A stretch of 64,000 nucleotides of DNA from Ardenticatenaceae bacterium (GCA_020634235.1 JACKCB010000004.1:169677-233676); one strand, 5' to 3'. Numbered from the stretch's first letter, positions 8,958-18,041 are shown. Program-made: numbers and translations. Notes: a model not told the origin generated them from the letters alone.

Positions 8958-9440
8958 TCAAGCCCGCTCCAGGCCGGCATCATCGGCCAGCAGGCGCGCC
9001 ACCATGCTCGCCTGGAAATCCGCCACGCGCTGGCGCAGCGCCGGATCCGCCACGCCCAGAATTTTGGCCGCCAGCAAAGCCGCCCCGGCCGGGTCCAACA
9101 CCACCGCCGGGGCCACCCCACTGGGCATCCGCAGCGACGAATAGATATCTGCCCCACCAAAAGCCGTGGACGGCGGCGGGCAGGCGATCACCGGGGCCGT
9201 CACCTGGGCATCGGTGAAGCCGCTCAGCGCATTCGACCGGCCGGCAATGGTCACAAACACCTTCGGCCGCGGGTCTTCCTCATACGCCGCCAGCAGCGCC
9301 AACACATGCGCCGGCGTTTTGTGCGCCGAGCCAATGTGCAGCGCCGACGCCACGCCCAGCACACCCAGCGCCTCGGCAATCGCCCGCGCATGCGGCAAAT
9401 CCGCCTTCGATCCCATTAGAATAGGCACAATCGGTTTCAT
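8958..9440 (-). CDS. purE: 5-(carboxyamino)imidazole / AIR carboxylase PurE, class II-like
   Basis: 160 aa, PurE fold: VPILMGSKADLPHA at the N-terminus, then IGSAHKTP. The nucleotide loop reads TIAGRSNALSGF with ACPPP and SSLRMPSGVAP after it. This resembles the class II enzymes of animals and some bacteria, which carboxylate AIR directly with CO2, rather than the class I loop with GAGGAAHLPG. That class call is from motif memory and is moderately confident. Consistent with it, no purK is seen beside it. The ATG at 9440 has a strong AAGGAGGAGATT ribosome site, so the eight extra upstream codons are not used. It sits between an esterase gene and purF in the operon. Confidence 0.9.
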   Translation of the reverse strand: MKPIVPILMGSKADLPHARAIAEALGVLGVASALHIGSAHKTPAHVLALLAAYEEDPRPKVFVTIAGRSNALSGFTDAQVTAPVIACPPPSTAFGGADIYSSLRMPSGVAPAVVLDPAGAALLAAKILGVADPALRQRVADFQASMVARLLADDAGLERA

Positions 9441-9466
9441 AATCTCCTCCTTCACACCTTCCAACG

Positions 9467-10198
9467 CTAAAATCTGGTTGCCAGGTAATAGGGCAGCATC
9501 TTACGCCAGGTGGGCCAATCATGCGGCATATCGTATCCCCACAAATCCAGGTCGTGGGGAATGCCCCTGGCCGCCAGAATAGCCGCTAAACGGCGCGAGG
9601 CATTAGGATTTTCGTAATCCCCCTGGCCGGCAAGAATGTAGATGGCCTGCTTCTGGCGCAGCAGCGACAAGTACTCCCCTTCCAGGTTAGGCAGGTAGTC
9701 CACCGGATTATTGAAGTAGACATTCTCGTCGTAATAATCGCCGTGGTAATAGCCGCGAATGTCATACGAGCCGCTCATGGCCACCATGCCGTCGAACAGG
9801 TCCGGCCGGCGGAAGAGCTGGTTGGCGGCATGAAACGCGCCCAGGCTGGCCCCGGCCGTGATAATGCCCGGCTGCCCCTGGCAGCTATGCCAGATGTAGG
9901 GCACCACCTCGCTTACAATGTACTCATTGTACTGCGCCTGCCGCAGCGCCTTGTCCCGCGTGGGCATCTCCTGGTTCAGCCAGCTCTCCTGATTGATGCT
10001 GTTGATAGAGAACACCTTCACCTTGCCCGACTCAATCTGGCCGGCAATGGCCGCGATCAGTTGAAAGCGTTCATACTCCAGGTAATCCGCCGCAGCTGTG
10101 GGAAACAGCAGCAGCGGAAAGCCGTAGTGACCATAGGTCACAATTTCCATATGTTTGTTCAAACGGGGGCTGTACCAGCCATCGAGCACACGCTGCAT
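9467..10198 (-). CDS. Alpha/beta-hydrolase, esterase D-type (PF00756-like)
   Basis: 243 aa. The putative nucleophile elbow is TAGASLGAFHA (Ser), with a late acid region and the histidine in MPHDWPTW near the C-terminus. The N-terminus (YSPRLNKHMEIVTYGHYGFPLLLFPTA) is typical of the esterase/YbbA-like family often annotated as putative esterase. No signal peptide, so cytoplasmic. Substrate unknown. It lies inside the purine operon, 29 bp downstream of purC and 26 bp upstream of purE, with an AAGGAG site, so it is probably co-transcribed with them. No metabolic link to purines is evident. Confidence 0.8.
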   Translation of the reverse strand: MQRVLDGWYSPRLNKHMEIVTYGHYGFPLLLFPTAAADYLEYERFQLIAAIAGQIESGKVKVFSINSINQESWLNQEMPTRDKALRQAQYNEYIVSEVVPYIWHSCQGQPGIITAGASLGAFHAANQLFRRPDLFDGMVAMSGSYDIRGYYHGDYYDENVYFNNPVDYLPNLEGEYLSLLRQKQAIYILAGQGDYENPNASRRLAAILAARGIPHDLDLWGYDMPHDWPTWRKMLPYYLATRF

Positions 10199-10227
10199 GA
10201 ATCAGATCTCCTTGGGCCAGCCGCCGT

Positions 10228-11184
10228 TCAGCGGCTCAGTTGGCTGGCCACATTGCGGACAATCCGCGCATTGGCCGGCATTTCGCCGGGGACAAACACC
10301 CGGCCGGTCAGCTTTTCATAGGCGGCGATGTAGCGAGCCGCCACCTGGGCCACGAAGTCAGCCGGCATCTGCGGCGCTTCGCCGTCGCCCCGATACCCCT
10401 GGGCGGCAAACCATTTGCGCAGGAACTCCTTGTCGAAGTTGGCCGGCTCGCCCGACGCATCAAAGGTATCGGCAATCCAGTAGCGGCTGGAGTCGGGCGT
10501 GTGTACCTCGTCGATGAGCGTCAGGCGGCCGTTTACCAGCCCAAACTCATACTTGGTATCCACCAGGATTAGCCCGGCGGCCTGGGCCACCGCCTGGCCG
10601 CGGGCAAACACCGCCAGGGCCACCGCCTCAATCTCTTCCCACAGCGCCGTGGGCACAATCTGCCGGGCCAGAATCTCGGCCCGGGTCAGCCGCTCATCGT
10701 GCCCCCCCTTCTCCGCCTTGGTGGTGGGCGTGATGATGGGGCTGGGCAGCGCGTCATTCTTCTGCAAGCCGTCCGGCAGGGGAATGCCATACGGCTCCCG
10801 GTCGCCCTGGTCATAGAGATACCAGAGCGAGGTCTTGGTGACGCCGGTGATGTAGCCGCGCACAATCACCTCCACCGGCAGCGGCGCGGCCTCGTGAGCC
10901 AGGGTCACGTTAGGATCGGGCACGGCGATGACGTGGTTGGCGACAATGTCGCTGAGCTGCTCGAACCACCAGGCGCTGAGCTGGTTCAGCACCTGCCCTT
11001 TGTAGGGGATAGCCCCCAGCACCCGGTCAAAGGCGGACACCCGGTCGGTGGTGATGAGCAGGCGCTGCCCATCGCGCCGGTAGATGTCGCGCACTTTTCC
11101 ACTATCTTTTTCGCCCCAGCCCGGCACATCCACGCTGCGCAAGGCCTGAGGCACGGCGGCAAGTAGTTCTTCATGGCTTAGCAT
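10228..11184 (-). CDS. purC: SAICAR synthase PurC
   Basis: Phosphoribosylaminoimidazole-succinocarboxamide synthase, joining CAIR and aspartate with ATP. 318 aa, the long yeast-like form rather than the roughly 240-aa form. Motifs: GKVRDIYRRDGQRLLITTDRVSAFD, IPYKGQVLNQLSAWWFEQL, EVIVRGYITG, LPSPIITPTTKAEKGGHDE, LILVDTKYEFG, LIDEVHTPDSSRYW and FDKEFLRKW. The ATG has an AGAGGAAG site upstream. It is separated from the preceding HAD gene by a 159-bp spacer containing a long inverted repeat, so read-through may be reduced there. Confidence 0.97.
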   Translation of the reverse strand: MLSHEELLAAVPQALRSVDVPGWGEKDSGKVRDIYRRDGQRLLITTDRVSAFDRVLGAIPYKGQVLNQLSAWWFEQLSDIVANHVIAVPDPNVTLAHEAAPLPVEVIVRGYITGVTKTSLWYLYDQGDREPYGIPLPDGLQKNDALPSPIITPTTKAEKGGHDERLTRAEILARQIVPTALWEEIEAVALAVFARGQAVAQAAGLILVDTKYEFGLVNGRLTLIDEVHTPDSSRYWIADTFDASGEPANFDKEFLRKWFAAQGYRGDGEAPQMPADFVAQVAARYIAAYEKLTGRVFVPGEMPANARIVRNVASQLSR

Positions 11185-11236
11185 CGTTTCTTCCTCTACT
11201 AGTGTCTCAGTTTATCATCGGAGTCTGGCGAATTTC

Positions 11237-11299
11237 AGACCTGTCAGGTTTTTACCAGGAGTAGTAAGTGAACATAGCCACCAAAAACCTGACAGGTCT
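11237..11299. repeat. 17-bp perfect inverted repeat with ACCTGTCAGGT core
   Basis: Arm AGACCTGTCAGGTTTTT (11237-11253) is exactly complementary to 11283-11299, with a 29-nt loop. The same core recurs as a tight hairpin at 51402-51434. It lies between purC and the HAD gene in the purine operon and could act as an attenuator or be a small dispersed element. Confidence 0.6.
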
Positions 11300-11331
11300 T
11301 CTCTGGAAAACTAAAAAACACCCATCTCCAG

Positions 11332-11363
11332 CTTATCAGTGTCTCAGCTTATCAGTGTCTCAG
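11332..11363. repeat. Tandem 16-bp repeat over the HAD gene stop codon
   Basis: Two exact copies of CTTATCAGTGTCTCAG (11332-11347 and 11348-11363). A diverged third copy lies near 11202-11218. The duplication extends the C-terminus of the HAD protein and places its stop codon inside the first copy. Confidence 0.55.
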
Positions 11364-12039
11364 CTTCCTGGCTGACCGGCTCGTTTGTGGCGATTTCGGC
11401 CAGCAGCGCCGGCAGCGGCAGCGCCGCCAGCGAAGCGAGCTGCCAGGTAGCCGGGCTTAGGTCCTGGTGCTGGGTTACCGGGTTGGGCACGGCCACCACC
11501 CGCAGCCCGGCCGCCCGCGCCGCCAGCACCCCGTTGCGCGAATCTTCCAGGGCCAGCGCCTGCTGCGCCGCTACCCCCAGCTTGCCCAGGGCCAACTGGT
11601 AGACGTCGGGGTTGGGCTTGGCCCGGCCGGAGACATCATCGCGGCAGACAATCACGTCAAAGCGGTCATACAGCCCCAGGCGCTGCAAATGGCCATCTAC
11701 CCATTCGTGGGGCGAGCTGGAGGCAATGGCCAGGGCCAGCCCTTGCTGCCGCGCCTGTGCCAGCCAATCCAGCACGCCGGGCATGATGGGCAGCCCGGCC
11801 ACCGTAGCCGCGTCTTGCTGGTGGAACTGCGCCCGCACCCCGGCCGGGTCTATGGGCCGGGGCGCGCGTTCAGCCAGGTAGTGTACCGGGTCGAACACGC
11901 CCACCGTGCCCACCTCGCCCAGCCATAAATCGAGCGGGAAGGGCACGCCATGGGCGGCATACACCGCCTGCCAGCTCAGGTAATCGGCCGATTCCGTGTC
12001 GATGATGAGGCCGTCGAAGTCGAAGATGAGCGCTTTCAT
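11344..12039 (-). CDS. HAD-superfamily phosphatase, beta-phosphoglucomutase-like
   Basis: 231 aa. Starts MKALIFDFDGLIIDTES, the HAD motif I with its nucleophile Asp pair; motif II lies in LAIASSSPHEW and motif III/IV in KPNPDVYQLALGKLG and ALEDSRNGVLAARAAG. The cap insertion between motif I and II is of the small helical type found in beta-phosphoglucomutase and phosphoglycolate phosphatase relatives. The long in-frame N-terminal extension is rejected because it is Pro/Arg-rich junk overlapping purL. Likely a sugar-phosphate or nucleotide phosphatase; the substrate is unknown. It starts 20 bp after purL, so it is in the purine operon. Confidence 0.85.
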   Translation of the reverse strand: MKALIFDFDGLIIDTESADYLSWQAVYAAHGVPFPLDLWLGEVGTVGVFDPVHYLAERAPRPIDPAGVRAQFHQQDAATVAGLPIMPGVLDWLAQARQQGLALAIASSSPHEWVDGHLQRLGLYDRFDVIVCRDDVSGRAKPNPDVYQLALGKLGVAAQQALALEDSRNGVLAARAAGLRVVAVPNPVTQHQDLSPATWQLASLAALPLPALLAEIATNEPVSQEAETLIS

Positions 12040-12059
12040 GCGGTTCCTGCTGTTGGCGG

Positions 12060-15000
12060 CTAGCAGTTGGCCAGGCCGTTGGCAAAGAGGGCCAGGCCAG
12101 AGAGGCCGCGCTCGCCGCGGTGGCGACGGGGGTGCTGCCAGGGAAAGATATGGTCTTCTGGGTGGGGCATCAGGCCGAGGACGTTCCCGGCCGGGTTGCA
12201 CAACCCGGCAATATTCAGCACCGAGCCGTTGGGGTTGGCCGGATAGCCCTCGCCCAGGTAGGTCAGGGCCACCAGGCCGTCAGCTTGCAGTTGGGCGGCG
12301 ACGGCAGCGTCGCGCACCGCCAGCCGCCCTTCGCCGTGGGCCACCGGGCAGTAGATCGGCTCAGTGAGGCCGCGGGTAAACAGGCTGGGGCTGTGCGCGT
12401 TGGGCTGCAAATAGACCCAGCGGCATTCGAAGTGGGCTGCTTCGTTGTAGGTGAGGGTGACATCGCGGGGGGCGTCGGGTGCCGCCCGGCCGGGGAGCAG
12501 CCCGGCCTTCACCAGCGCCTGGAAGCCGTTGCAGATGCCCAGTACCGGCCGCCCCTGGGCGGCAAAAGCGGCCACCTGCGCCCACAGCCGGTGGCGCAAA
12601 TCGGTGGCCCACAGCACGCCCGCGCCCAGGTCATCACCATAGGAGAAGCCGCCGGGGATAACCAGCATCTGGTAATCGTGCAGGGCACGTTCGCCGGCCA
12701 ACAGTTGGTTGATGTGCACAATCTCTGGCGCGCCGCCGGCCAGTTCGCAAGCCAACGCCGCATCCCGGTCGCGGTTGGTGCCGTTGGCGTGCAGGATGAG
12801 GATGCGTGGGGCATGGGTGAGCGGTGTGGGAGGCGAGGCCTGGATCGTGCGGCGTGAATCGTGGGGAGGCAGTCCCGGCCGGGGCGCCAGATGGCCGCGC
12901 CAGGCAATCTCCAGTTCAGCGATGGGGGCGGTGAGCAAGGGCTGGCCGCTGCGGTTGACGTGCAAGGTTGGCTCGCCGCTCACCAGCCCAATGCAGGCGT
13001 AGGGCACACCGGTCAGCAGCGCCTCAAAGGCGGGGGCATCCTCCGGCCGGACCTCCACCACAAAGCGGCTGAGGGATTCGGCAAAGAGCAGCGCCTCATC
13101 GCTGAGGATATGCTCGGAGGGCAGGGTGGCCAGGTCTACCGTGGCTCCCAGCCGGCCGGCCAGGCTCATTTCAGCCAGAGCCACGGCCAGACCACCTTCG
13201 GAGCAGTCGTGGCAGGCCTGCACCAGCCCGGCGCGGATGGCCTGGTGCAAGGCGCGGAAGCGCAACGGGGCATCGGGCACCGGCCGGGGCAGTTTGCCGT
13301 GGCCGGGGACCAACTGCCGGTAATGGCTGCCACCCAGCTCCGGCCGGGTGTCGCCCACGACAATCAGCCAGTTGCCCGGTCGTTTCAGATCCATGGTGGT
13401 GGTGTGGGTCACGTCGGGCACCAGGCCCAGGGCGGAGATGAGCAGCGTGCCGGGGATGGCGTGCTTTTCGCCATCGGCCCCGGTGTATTCATTGTTCAGG
13501 CTGTCTTTGCCGGAGATGAAGGGCGTGCCATAGGCCACGGCGGCATCGTAACAGCCCTGGGCACAGCGCACCAGCCCGCCCAGCCGGTCCGGCAGATTGG
13601 GGTTGCCCCAGCAGAAATTGTCCAGAATGGCCACCGTGTCCGGGTCGGCACCGACGGCGACCACGTTGCGCAGCGCCTCGTCGATGGCCGCCCAGGCCAT
13701 GGCGTAGGGGTCCAGCTCGCCAAAGGCGGGGCAGATGCCGTTGCCCAGGGCCACCCCCTGGACTCCCGCGGGGCGGCGGGCGGCGGGGGTGGCCAACTGC
13801 ACGTCCAGCGGGCACAAGACGGCGGCATCGCCGGGGCCGTGATTGGCCGCGCCCACCAGCGGCTTGACGGCAGCGCCACCCTGCACCTCGTGGTCATAGC
13901 GGCGCACCACGGCTTCTTTGCTGCGGATGTTGGGCAGGGCCAGCAGTTGGCGCAGCGCCTCGGCGGGGCTGGGGGTGTGTCTGGCGGCGGGGGTAGGGTC
14001 TGGGGTGGGTGGCGGCCACTGGGCTTGCAGATGGCGCACGGGCAGGCCATCGTGCAAGAAGGCCATGCTCAGGTCGCCCACCAACCGCGGGCCATAGAAG
14101 ATGCGCATCCGGCCGGTTGGCTCGAATTCGCCCAGGCAGAAGGCTTCTACGTCCTGGCCGGCGCAGATGGCTTGCAGGCGGGGCCAATGCGGGGGGGGCA
14201 CGGCCAGCACCATGCGCTCTTGCGCTTCGCTGAGCCAGATTTCCCAGGGGCGCAGGCCGGGGTATTTGAGGGGGACATCTTGCAGTTGGACGCGCGCGCC
14301 CACTTTTTCGCCCATTTCGCCCACGGCGGAGGAGAAGCCGCCGGCCCCGCAGTCGGTGATGGCGGTGTAGAGCTGCTCGTCGCGGGCGCGCAGCACCACT
14401 TCTTGCACCTGTTTTTCGATGATGGGGTTGCCGATTTGTACGGCGGTGCCGGCGATTTCGCTGGTGTTCTGGTCCATCTCCATGCTGCTGAAGGTGGCTC
14501 CGCGCAGGCCGTCCCGGCCGGTGCGCCCGCCAATAGCGATGATGAGGTCCCCCGGCCGGGCGCCGGTGGGGTGTGCGCCGTGGGGCAGCAGCCCCAGGCA
14601 GCCGCAGTAGACCAGGGGGTTGGCGGTGTAGCCGGGGTGGTAGAGGATGGCTCCGTTGACGGTGGGGATGCCCATTTTGTTGCCGTAATCTTCGACGCCG
14701 TGGACCACGCCCTCGGCTACGCGGCGGGGATGGAGGACCCCGGCCGGGAGTTCCGCTTCGGGCAGGTCGGGCGGGCCAAAGCAGAGGATGTCGGTGTTGG
14801 CGATGGGGCGGGCGCTGACCCCCAGCACGTCACGCACTACGCCGCCCACGCCGGTGTTGGCCCCGCCGAACGGCTCCAGGGCGGAGGGGTGGTTGTGGGT
14901 TTCCACTTTGAAGGCCAGGTCGAACTGCTCGTTGAAGGCGACGATGCCGGCATTATCGACGAAGGCGGAGCGCACCCAGGGTTTGTTGACGGCCTGGGTG

Positions 15001-15842
15001 GCGGCGCGGATGTAGGTGTTGAGCAGGCCGGCAATTTGGCTGGTCTGGCCATCGGGGCCGGTGTAGTCGATGGTGGCTTTGAAGGTTTTGTGGACGCAGT
15101 GCTCGCTCCAGGTTTGGGCCAGCATCTCCAGTTCGGCGTCGGTGGGGTCGCGCTGCTCGGCCTGGAAGTAGGCGCGGATGGCTTGCATCTCGGCCAGGTC
15201 GAGGGCCAGGCGTCGTTCGCGGCTAATGGCGGCCAGCCGGGCATCGCTGGCCTGGCGCAGGGGCACGCGCTCGATGGTGTCGTCGGCCGGCTGGCGGGTG
15301 AAGAAGGGGGGGGCAATGGGGCGGTCGATGGTGAACTGCTGCACGACGGGGTTGGAGAAGAGGCCGGCGGCCAGGTGGGCCAGGGCGGCAGCGTCCAGGG
15401 GGCCGTGGAGGAGGTAGCTGTGGCCGGTGGCGGCACGGCGCAAGCCGGCCAGCCCCAGGAGTTGGCCGGCGCGCACCAGGTTATCCCCGGCCGGGTCGGT
15501 GACGCCGGGCAGCCAGGTGACATCGATGCGGTGGGTCCCGGCCGGGGCGGGCAAGGTCACCGGCAGGGCATGCACTACGAACTGCTCGGTAACGGGGTCG
15601 GCCAGGAGTTCGCGGCTAAGTTGTTCGGCTTGGGTCAGGGAGAGGCTCCCCTGGACAAAGAAGAGGCGGGAGATTTCGCAGGTGGCCAGTTGGGTCAGGC
15701 CCAGTTGATGGGCGGCGGCCACCAACTGTTGTCCGGCTTTGTCTCCAGCCCCCGGCCGGGTGGTAACCTCTATGCGGTAGCCCGGCCGGGTATCTGGAGC
15801 AAGCGGGGAAGGTATTTCTTCAGGCAAAGCGACACCAGTCAC
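12060..15842 (-). CDS. purL: Single-chain FGAM synthase (PurS-PurS-PurL-PurQ)
   Basis: 1260 aa. Converts FGAR and glutamine to FGAM. Residues about 20-175 hold two consecutive PurS-like modules (YRIEVTTRPGAGDKAGQQLV and HRIDVTWLPGVTDPAGDNLV with matching strands). The synthase core begins about residue 240 with TWSEHCVHKTF and contains FKVETHNHPSALEPFGGANTG, ATFSSMEMDQ and ITDCGAGGFSSAVGEMG. Residues about 1010-1260 are a class I glutaminase with Cys in LGICNGFQALVKAGLLPG and the late His/Glu in MPHPEDHIFPW. The start is GTG at 15842 with a GGAGGAAAC site. It is the first gene of the purine operon. Both PurS modules in one chain mimic the N-terminal domain of large PurL. Confidence 0.95.
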   Translation of the reverse strand: MTGVALPEEIPSPLAPDTRPGYRIEVTTRPGAGDKAGQQLVAAAHQLGLTQLATCEISRLFFVQGSLSLTQAEQLSRELLADPVTEQFVVHALPVTLPAPAGTHRIDVTWLPGVTDPAGDNLVRAGQLLGLAGLRRAATGHSYLLHGPLDAAALAHLAAGLFSNPVVQQFTIDRPIAPPFFTRQPADDTIERVPLRQASDARLAAISRERRLALDLAEMQAIRAYFQAEQRDPTDAELEMLAQTWSEHCVHKTFKATIDYTGPDGQTSQIAGLLNTYIRAATQAVNKPWVRSAFVDNAGIVAFNEQFDLAFKVETHNHPSALEPFGGANTGVGGVVRDVLGVSARPIANTDILCFGPPDLPEAELPAGVLHPRRVAEGVVHGVEDYGNKMGIPTVNGAILYHPGYTANPLVYCGCLGLLPHGAHPTGARPGDLIIAIGGRTGRDGLRGATFSSMEMDQNTSEIAGTAVQIGNPIIEKQVQEVVLRARDEQLYTAITDCGAGGFSSAVGEMGEKVGARVQLQDVPLKYPGLRPWEIWLSEAQERMVLAVPPPHWPRLQAICAGQDVEAFCLGEFEPTGRMRIFYGPRLVGDLSMAFLHDGLPVRHLQAQWPPPTPDPTPAARHTPSPAEALRQLLALPNIRSKEAVVRRYDHEVQGGAAVKPLVGAANHGPGDAAVLCPLDVQLATPAARRPAGVQGVALGNGICPAFGELDPYAMAWAAIDEALRNVVAVGADPDTVAILDNFCWGNPNLPDRLGGLVRCAQGCYDAAVAYGTPFISGKDSLNNEYTGADGEKHAIPGTLLISALGLVPDVTHTTTMDLKRPGNWLIVVGDTRPELGGSHYRQLVPGHGKLPRPVPDAPLRFRALHQAIRAGLVQACHDCSEGGLAVALAEMSLAGRLGATVDLATLPSEHILSDEALLFAESLSRFVVEVRPEDAPAFEALLTGVPYACIGLVSGEPTLHVNRSGQPLLTAPIAELEIAWRGHLAPRPGLPPHDSRRTIQASPPTPLTHAPRILILHANGTNRDRDAALACELAGGAPEIVHINQLLAGERALHDYQMLVIPGGFSYGDDLGAGVLWATDLRHRLWAQVAAFAAQGRPVLGICNGFQALVKAGLLPGRAAPDAPRDVTLTYNEAAHFECRWVYLQPNAHSPSLFTRGLTEPIYCPVAHGEGRLAVRDAAVAAQLQADGLVALTYLGEGYPANPNGSVLNIAGLCNPAGNVLGLMPHPEDHIFPWQHPRRHRGERGLSGLALFANGLANC

Positions 15843-15862
15843 ACGTTTCCTCCAAGAAAACG

Positions 15863-15878
15863 AGCCGCAGAAGCGGCT
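15863..15878 (-). promoter_or_regulatory. Leader hairpin before purL
   Basis: AGCCGC/GCGGCT stem with a 4-nt loop in the purL 5' leader, about 10 nt upstream of the GGAGG ribosome site. A second small stem (CCAGG/CCTGG) lies just upstream. They might modulate translation. No known purine riboswitch motif was recognised. Confidence 0.4.
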
Positions 15879-15924
15879 ACGGGTTAGCTCTTAACAGGGT
15901 TTCCAGGGCTGAAACCTGGCAATT

Positions 15925-15953
15925 ATTGTACTCTTTCTTGGAAGGGGCAACAA
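15925..15953 (-). promoter_or_regulatory. Sigma-70 promoter for the purine operon
   Basis: On the minus strand, TTGTTG (15948-15953), a 17-bp spacer and TACAAT (15925-15930). The resulting leader of roughly 75 nt carries two hairpins before the GTG start of purL. This stretch between purL and the dnaA terminator holds no gene. Confidence 0.7.
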
Positions 15954-16069
15954 TGCGGCGGCGCAATTCGGTGCGCCAGACAATTCGCTGGGAGTTCACA
16001 ACGCGTGAGACCATAGTACAGCAACTGCCGGCCGTCGGCCGCCAATTGGCCGGGGAAGCGCGAACTGCT

Positions 16070-16106
16070 GGGCGAAAAAGAAAAAGCCTACCCGGCCGGG
16101 TAGGCT
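16070..16106 (-). terminator. Rho-independent terminator of dnaA
   Basis: A perfect 22-bp palindrome with arms AGCCTACCCGG (16085-16095 and complement) is followed on the minus strand by a T-rich run (16072-16085). It lies 33 bp after the dnaA stop. Its centre is a copy of the iterated palindrome CCGGCCGG. Confidence 0.88.
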
Positions 16107-16138
16107 CTACAAGGTTCTGACGTGTCGCGGTTGGCCGG

Positions 16139-17527
16139 TTAAGCCAGGGCCGACTGGTAAAGCGAAGCCTTGATTTGCAGGACGTCGCGCCGCACCTTCT
16201 CATCCGTCTCCATCAGGCCGGAAATCTTCTCGTAGCCGTGCAGGATGGTGGTGTGGTCCCGGTTGCCCAACTGGCTGCCAATTTGCGGGAAAGAGGCATC
16301 CGTCTCGGTGCGGGCCAGGTACATGGCCACCTGGCGCGGGAAAGCCACCGAGCGGCTGCGGCTGGGGCTGCACAACCGCTCATGCGAGAGGCGGTAGTAG
16401 GCAATGACTTCGTCAATCACCTGGTTCACCGTCACCTTGACCGGTGCGCGCATCTGGTCGGCCAGGGCCACTTTCACCAGGTCCAGGTCAATGGGTTGAT
16501 TGATGAGCTGCGAATAGGCAATGACCTTGTTGAGCGCCCCTTCCAGTTCACGAATGTTGCTGCGGAAGTGATGGGAGATCACTTCGATCACGCTTTCGGG
16601 CACATGGACGCCACACTCTTCCGCCTTGGCATGCAAAATGGCGGAACGCATTTCCGCGTCCGGCAGTTGGATGTCGGCCATCAGCCCCCACTCAAAGCGG
16701 GATTGCAGCCGCTCTTCCAGTGTTACCATTGCCTTGGGCGGCCGGTCGCTGGAGAGGATGACTTGCTTGCCGCTGCTGTGCAGGTGGTTGAAGGTATGGA
16801 AGAACTCTTCCTGGGTGCTCTCTTTGCCGGCAATGAACTGGATATCGTCGATCAGCAGCACGTCGGGACTGCGATATTTCTCGCGGAAGTCGGCCATGGA
16901 TTGGCTGCGGATGGCCTGGATGAGGTCGTTGGTGAAGGTTTCGGACGAGATGTAGCAGACGGTCTGGCCGCGCTGCAAGCATTTGTGGCCGATGGCGTGC
17001 AGCAGGTGGGTTTTGCCCAGCCCCACACCACCGTAGATGAAAAGGGGGTTGTAGGCCTGTCCGGGGCGCTCGGCCACGGAGACGGCGGCGGCATGGGCCA
17101 GCCGGTTGCTGTGGCCAACAATGAAGTTGGCGAAGGTGTAGCGCTCGATGAGGATGCTTTGGCCGCCCCCGGCCGCGGTCCGTTTGCCGTTGGAACCATT
17201 GGCAAAGCCATTGCGAAAGGGCGGTGTTTCTTCCACGGACCGCTCGTCGGCGAGTGACTCGGAAAGCATCCCGGCCGGGACAGCATCACCCACCACAAAA
17301 CGCACACGAACCGGATGCCCGGCAATGGATGAAAGCGTGCGTATCACCGCACCATGCAGCCGGTTCTCCAGCCAATCTCTGGCATAGTCGTTGCGCACGC
17401 CAACCAGATACTCATCACCGTTGCAATCCAGCAAATGGGCGTCCTTTAGCCACGTGTTAAAGGTGGCCTTGGTCATTTGAAGTTCTAATTCTCCCAGAGC
17501 TGTTTTCCAGGCTGTTTCAGGCAGCAT
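16139..17527 (-). CDS. dnaA: Chromosomal replication initiator DnaA
   Basis: 462 aa from the ATG at 17527; a GTG 15 bp upstream is an alternative, and neither has a clear ribosome site. Domain I (about 1-80) begins MLPETAWKTALGELELQMTKATFNTWL. Domain II is a short linker. Domain III is AAA+: Walker A GGVGLGKTHLLHAIGH, Walker B VLLIDDIQFIAGKESTQEEFFHTFN, sensor 1 ILSSDRPPK. Domain IV ends with the DNA-binding signature GNRDHTTILHGYEKI. It binds DnaA boxes and opens the origin. No rpmH, dnaN or recF neighbours are seen, so the local arrangement does not match the classical origin cluster. Confidence 0.97.
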   Translation of the reverse strand: MLPETAWKTALGELELQMTKATFNTWLKDAHLLDCNGDEYLVGVRNDYARDWLENRLHGAVIRTLSSIAGHPVRVRFVVGDAVPAGMLSESLADERSVEETPPFRNGFANGSNGKRTAAGGGQSILIERYTFANFIVGHSNRLAHAAAVSVAERPGQAYNPLFIYGGVGLGKTHLLHAIGHKCLQRGQTVCYISSETFTNDLIQAIRSQSMADFREKYRSPDVLLIDDIQFIAGKESTQEEFFHTFNHLHSSGKQVILSSDRPPKAMVTLEERLQSRFEWGLMADIQLPDAEMRSAILHAKAEECGVHVPESVIEVISHHFRSNIRELEGALNKVIAYSQLINQPIDLDLVKVALADQMRAPVKVTVNQVIDEVIAYYRLSHERLCSPSRSRSVAFPRQVAMYLARTETDASFPQIGSQLGNRDHTTILHGYEKISGLMETDEKVRRDVLQIKASLYQSALA

Positions 17528-17702
17528 AAAGCACCATTCCACTTAACACAAACCAGTCGTTGGGCAGTGAGGCAGGATCAATCCCCATACCATACCTGCC
17601 GGCGGAACATCCTGGCTCCTTTCAGCTTCATCCCTTACTGAAGGCTGATTTGTGTACAGTTCTCTTCCCGAAGCTGAATCTACTGGCCAAAAAGGTCCGT
17701 TC

Positions 17703-17731
17703 ATTCTAACTGATGGTGGCCAACAGCGCAA
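17703..17731 (-). promoter_or_regulatory. dnaA: Candidate dnaA promoter
   Basis: On the minus strand, TTGCGC (17726-17731), a 17-bp spacer and TAGAAT (17703-17708). It would give a leader of about 170 nt that includes the short ORF ending at 17578. Confidence 0.55.
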
Positions 17732-17826
17732 TGCTAAAAGCGTTAATTTGCCTTAAAAGCTGGCCTATTTCAGGATTCTGATCCAGAGTACTGCGGGGAT
17801 TTTTTAAGGTTCGGCCAGGGGGCGTC

Positions 17827-17859
17827 CCCTTACCCCAGTTGTGGGAAATGGGGTGAGGG
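17827..17859. other. Stem-loop in the dnaA upstream region
   Basis: CCCTTACCCCA (17827-17837) pairs with TGGGGTGAGGG (17849-17859) through 11 pairs with one G-T wobble and an 11-nt loop. Function unknown. Confidence 0.45.
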
Positions 17860-18041
17860 TAAGCCCTACATTTTTGGTTTGGCAGCGGACGTACCGGGGT
17901 GATTGCGCGTTATGTCATAGGCCATTGCCCCGGCCGGGCGTCTAAACCCGACCGATTTTTGCCCATTCCGGCCGGGAACGGGCACAACCGGCGGCGCGGT
18001 AATAGTTGGGGCATGGGCGAGACTGGGGCTAAAAAAGGGGA

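Noticed and set aside
12861..15887. Long open frame of 1008 codons opposite purL
   Set aside because: It is the antisense of a well-supported gene in GC-rich DNA; its product is Gly/Ala-rich with no recognisable fold.
15902..16138. Small open frames between purL and dnaA
   Set aside because: They overlap the purL promoter and the dnaA terminator and have no recognisable product.
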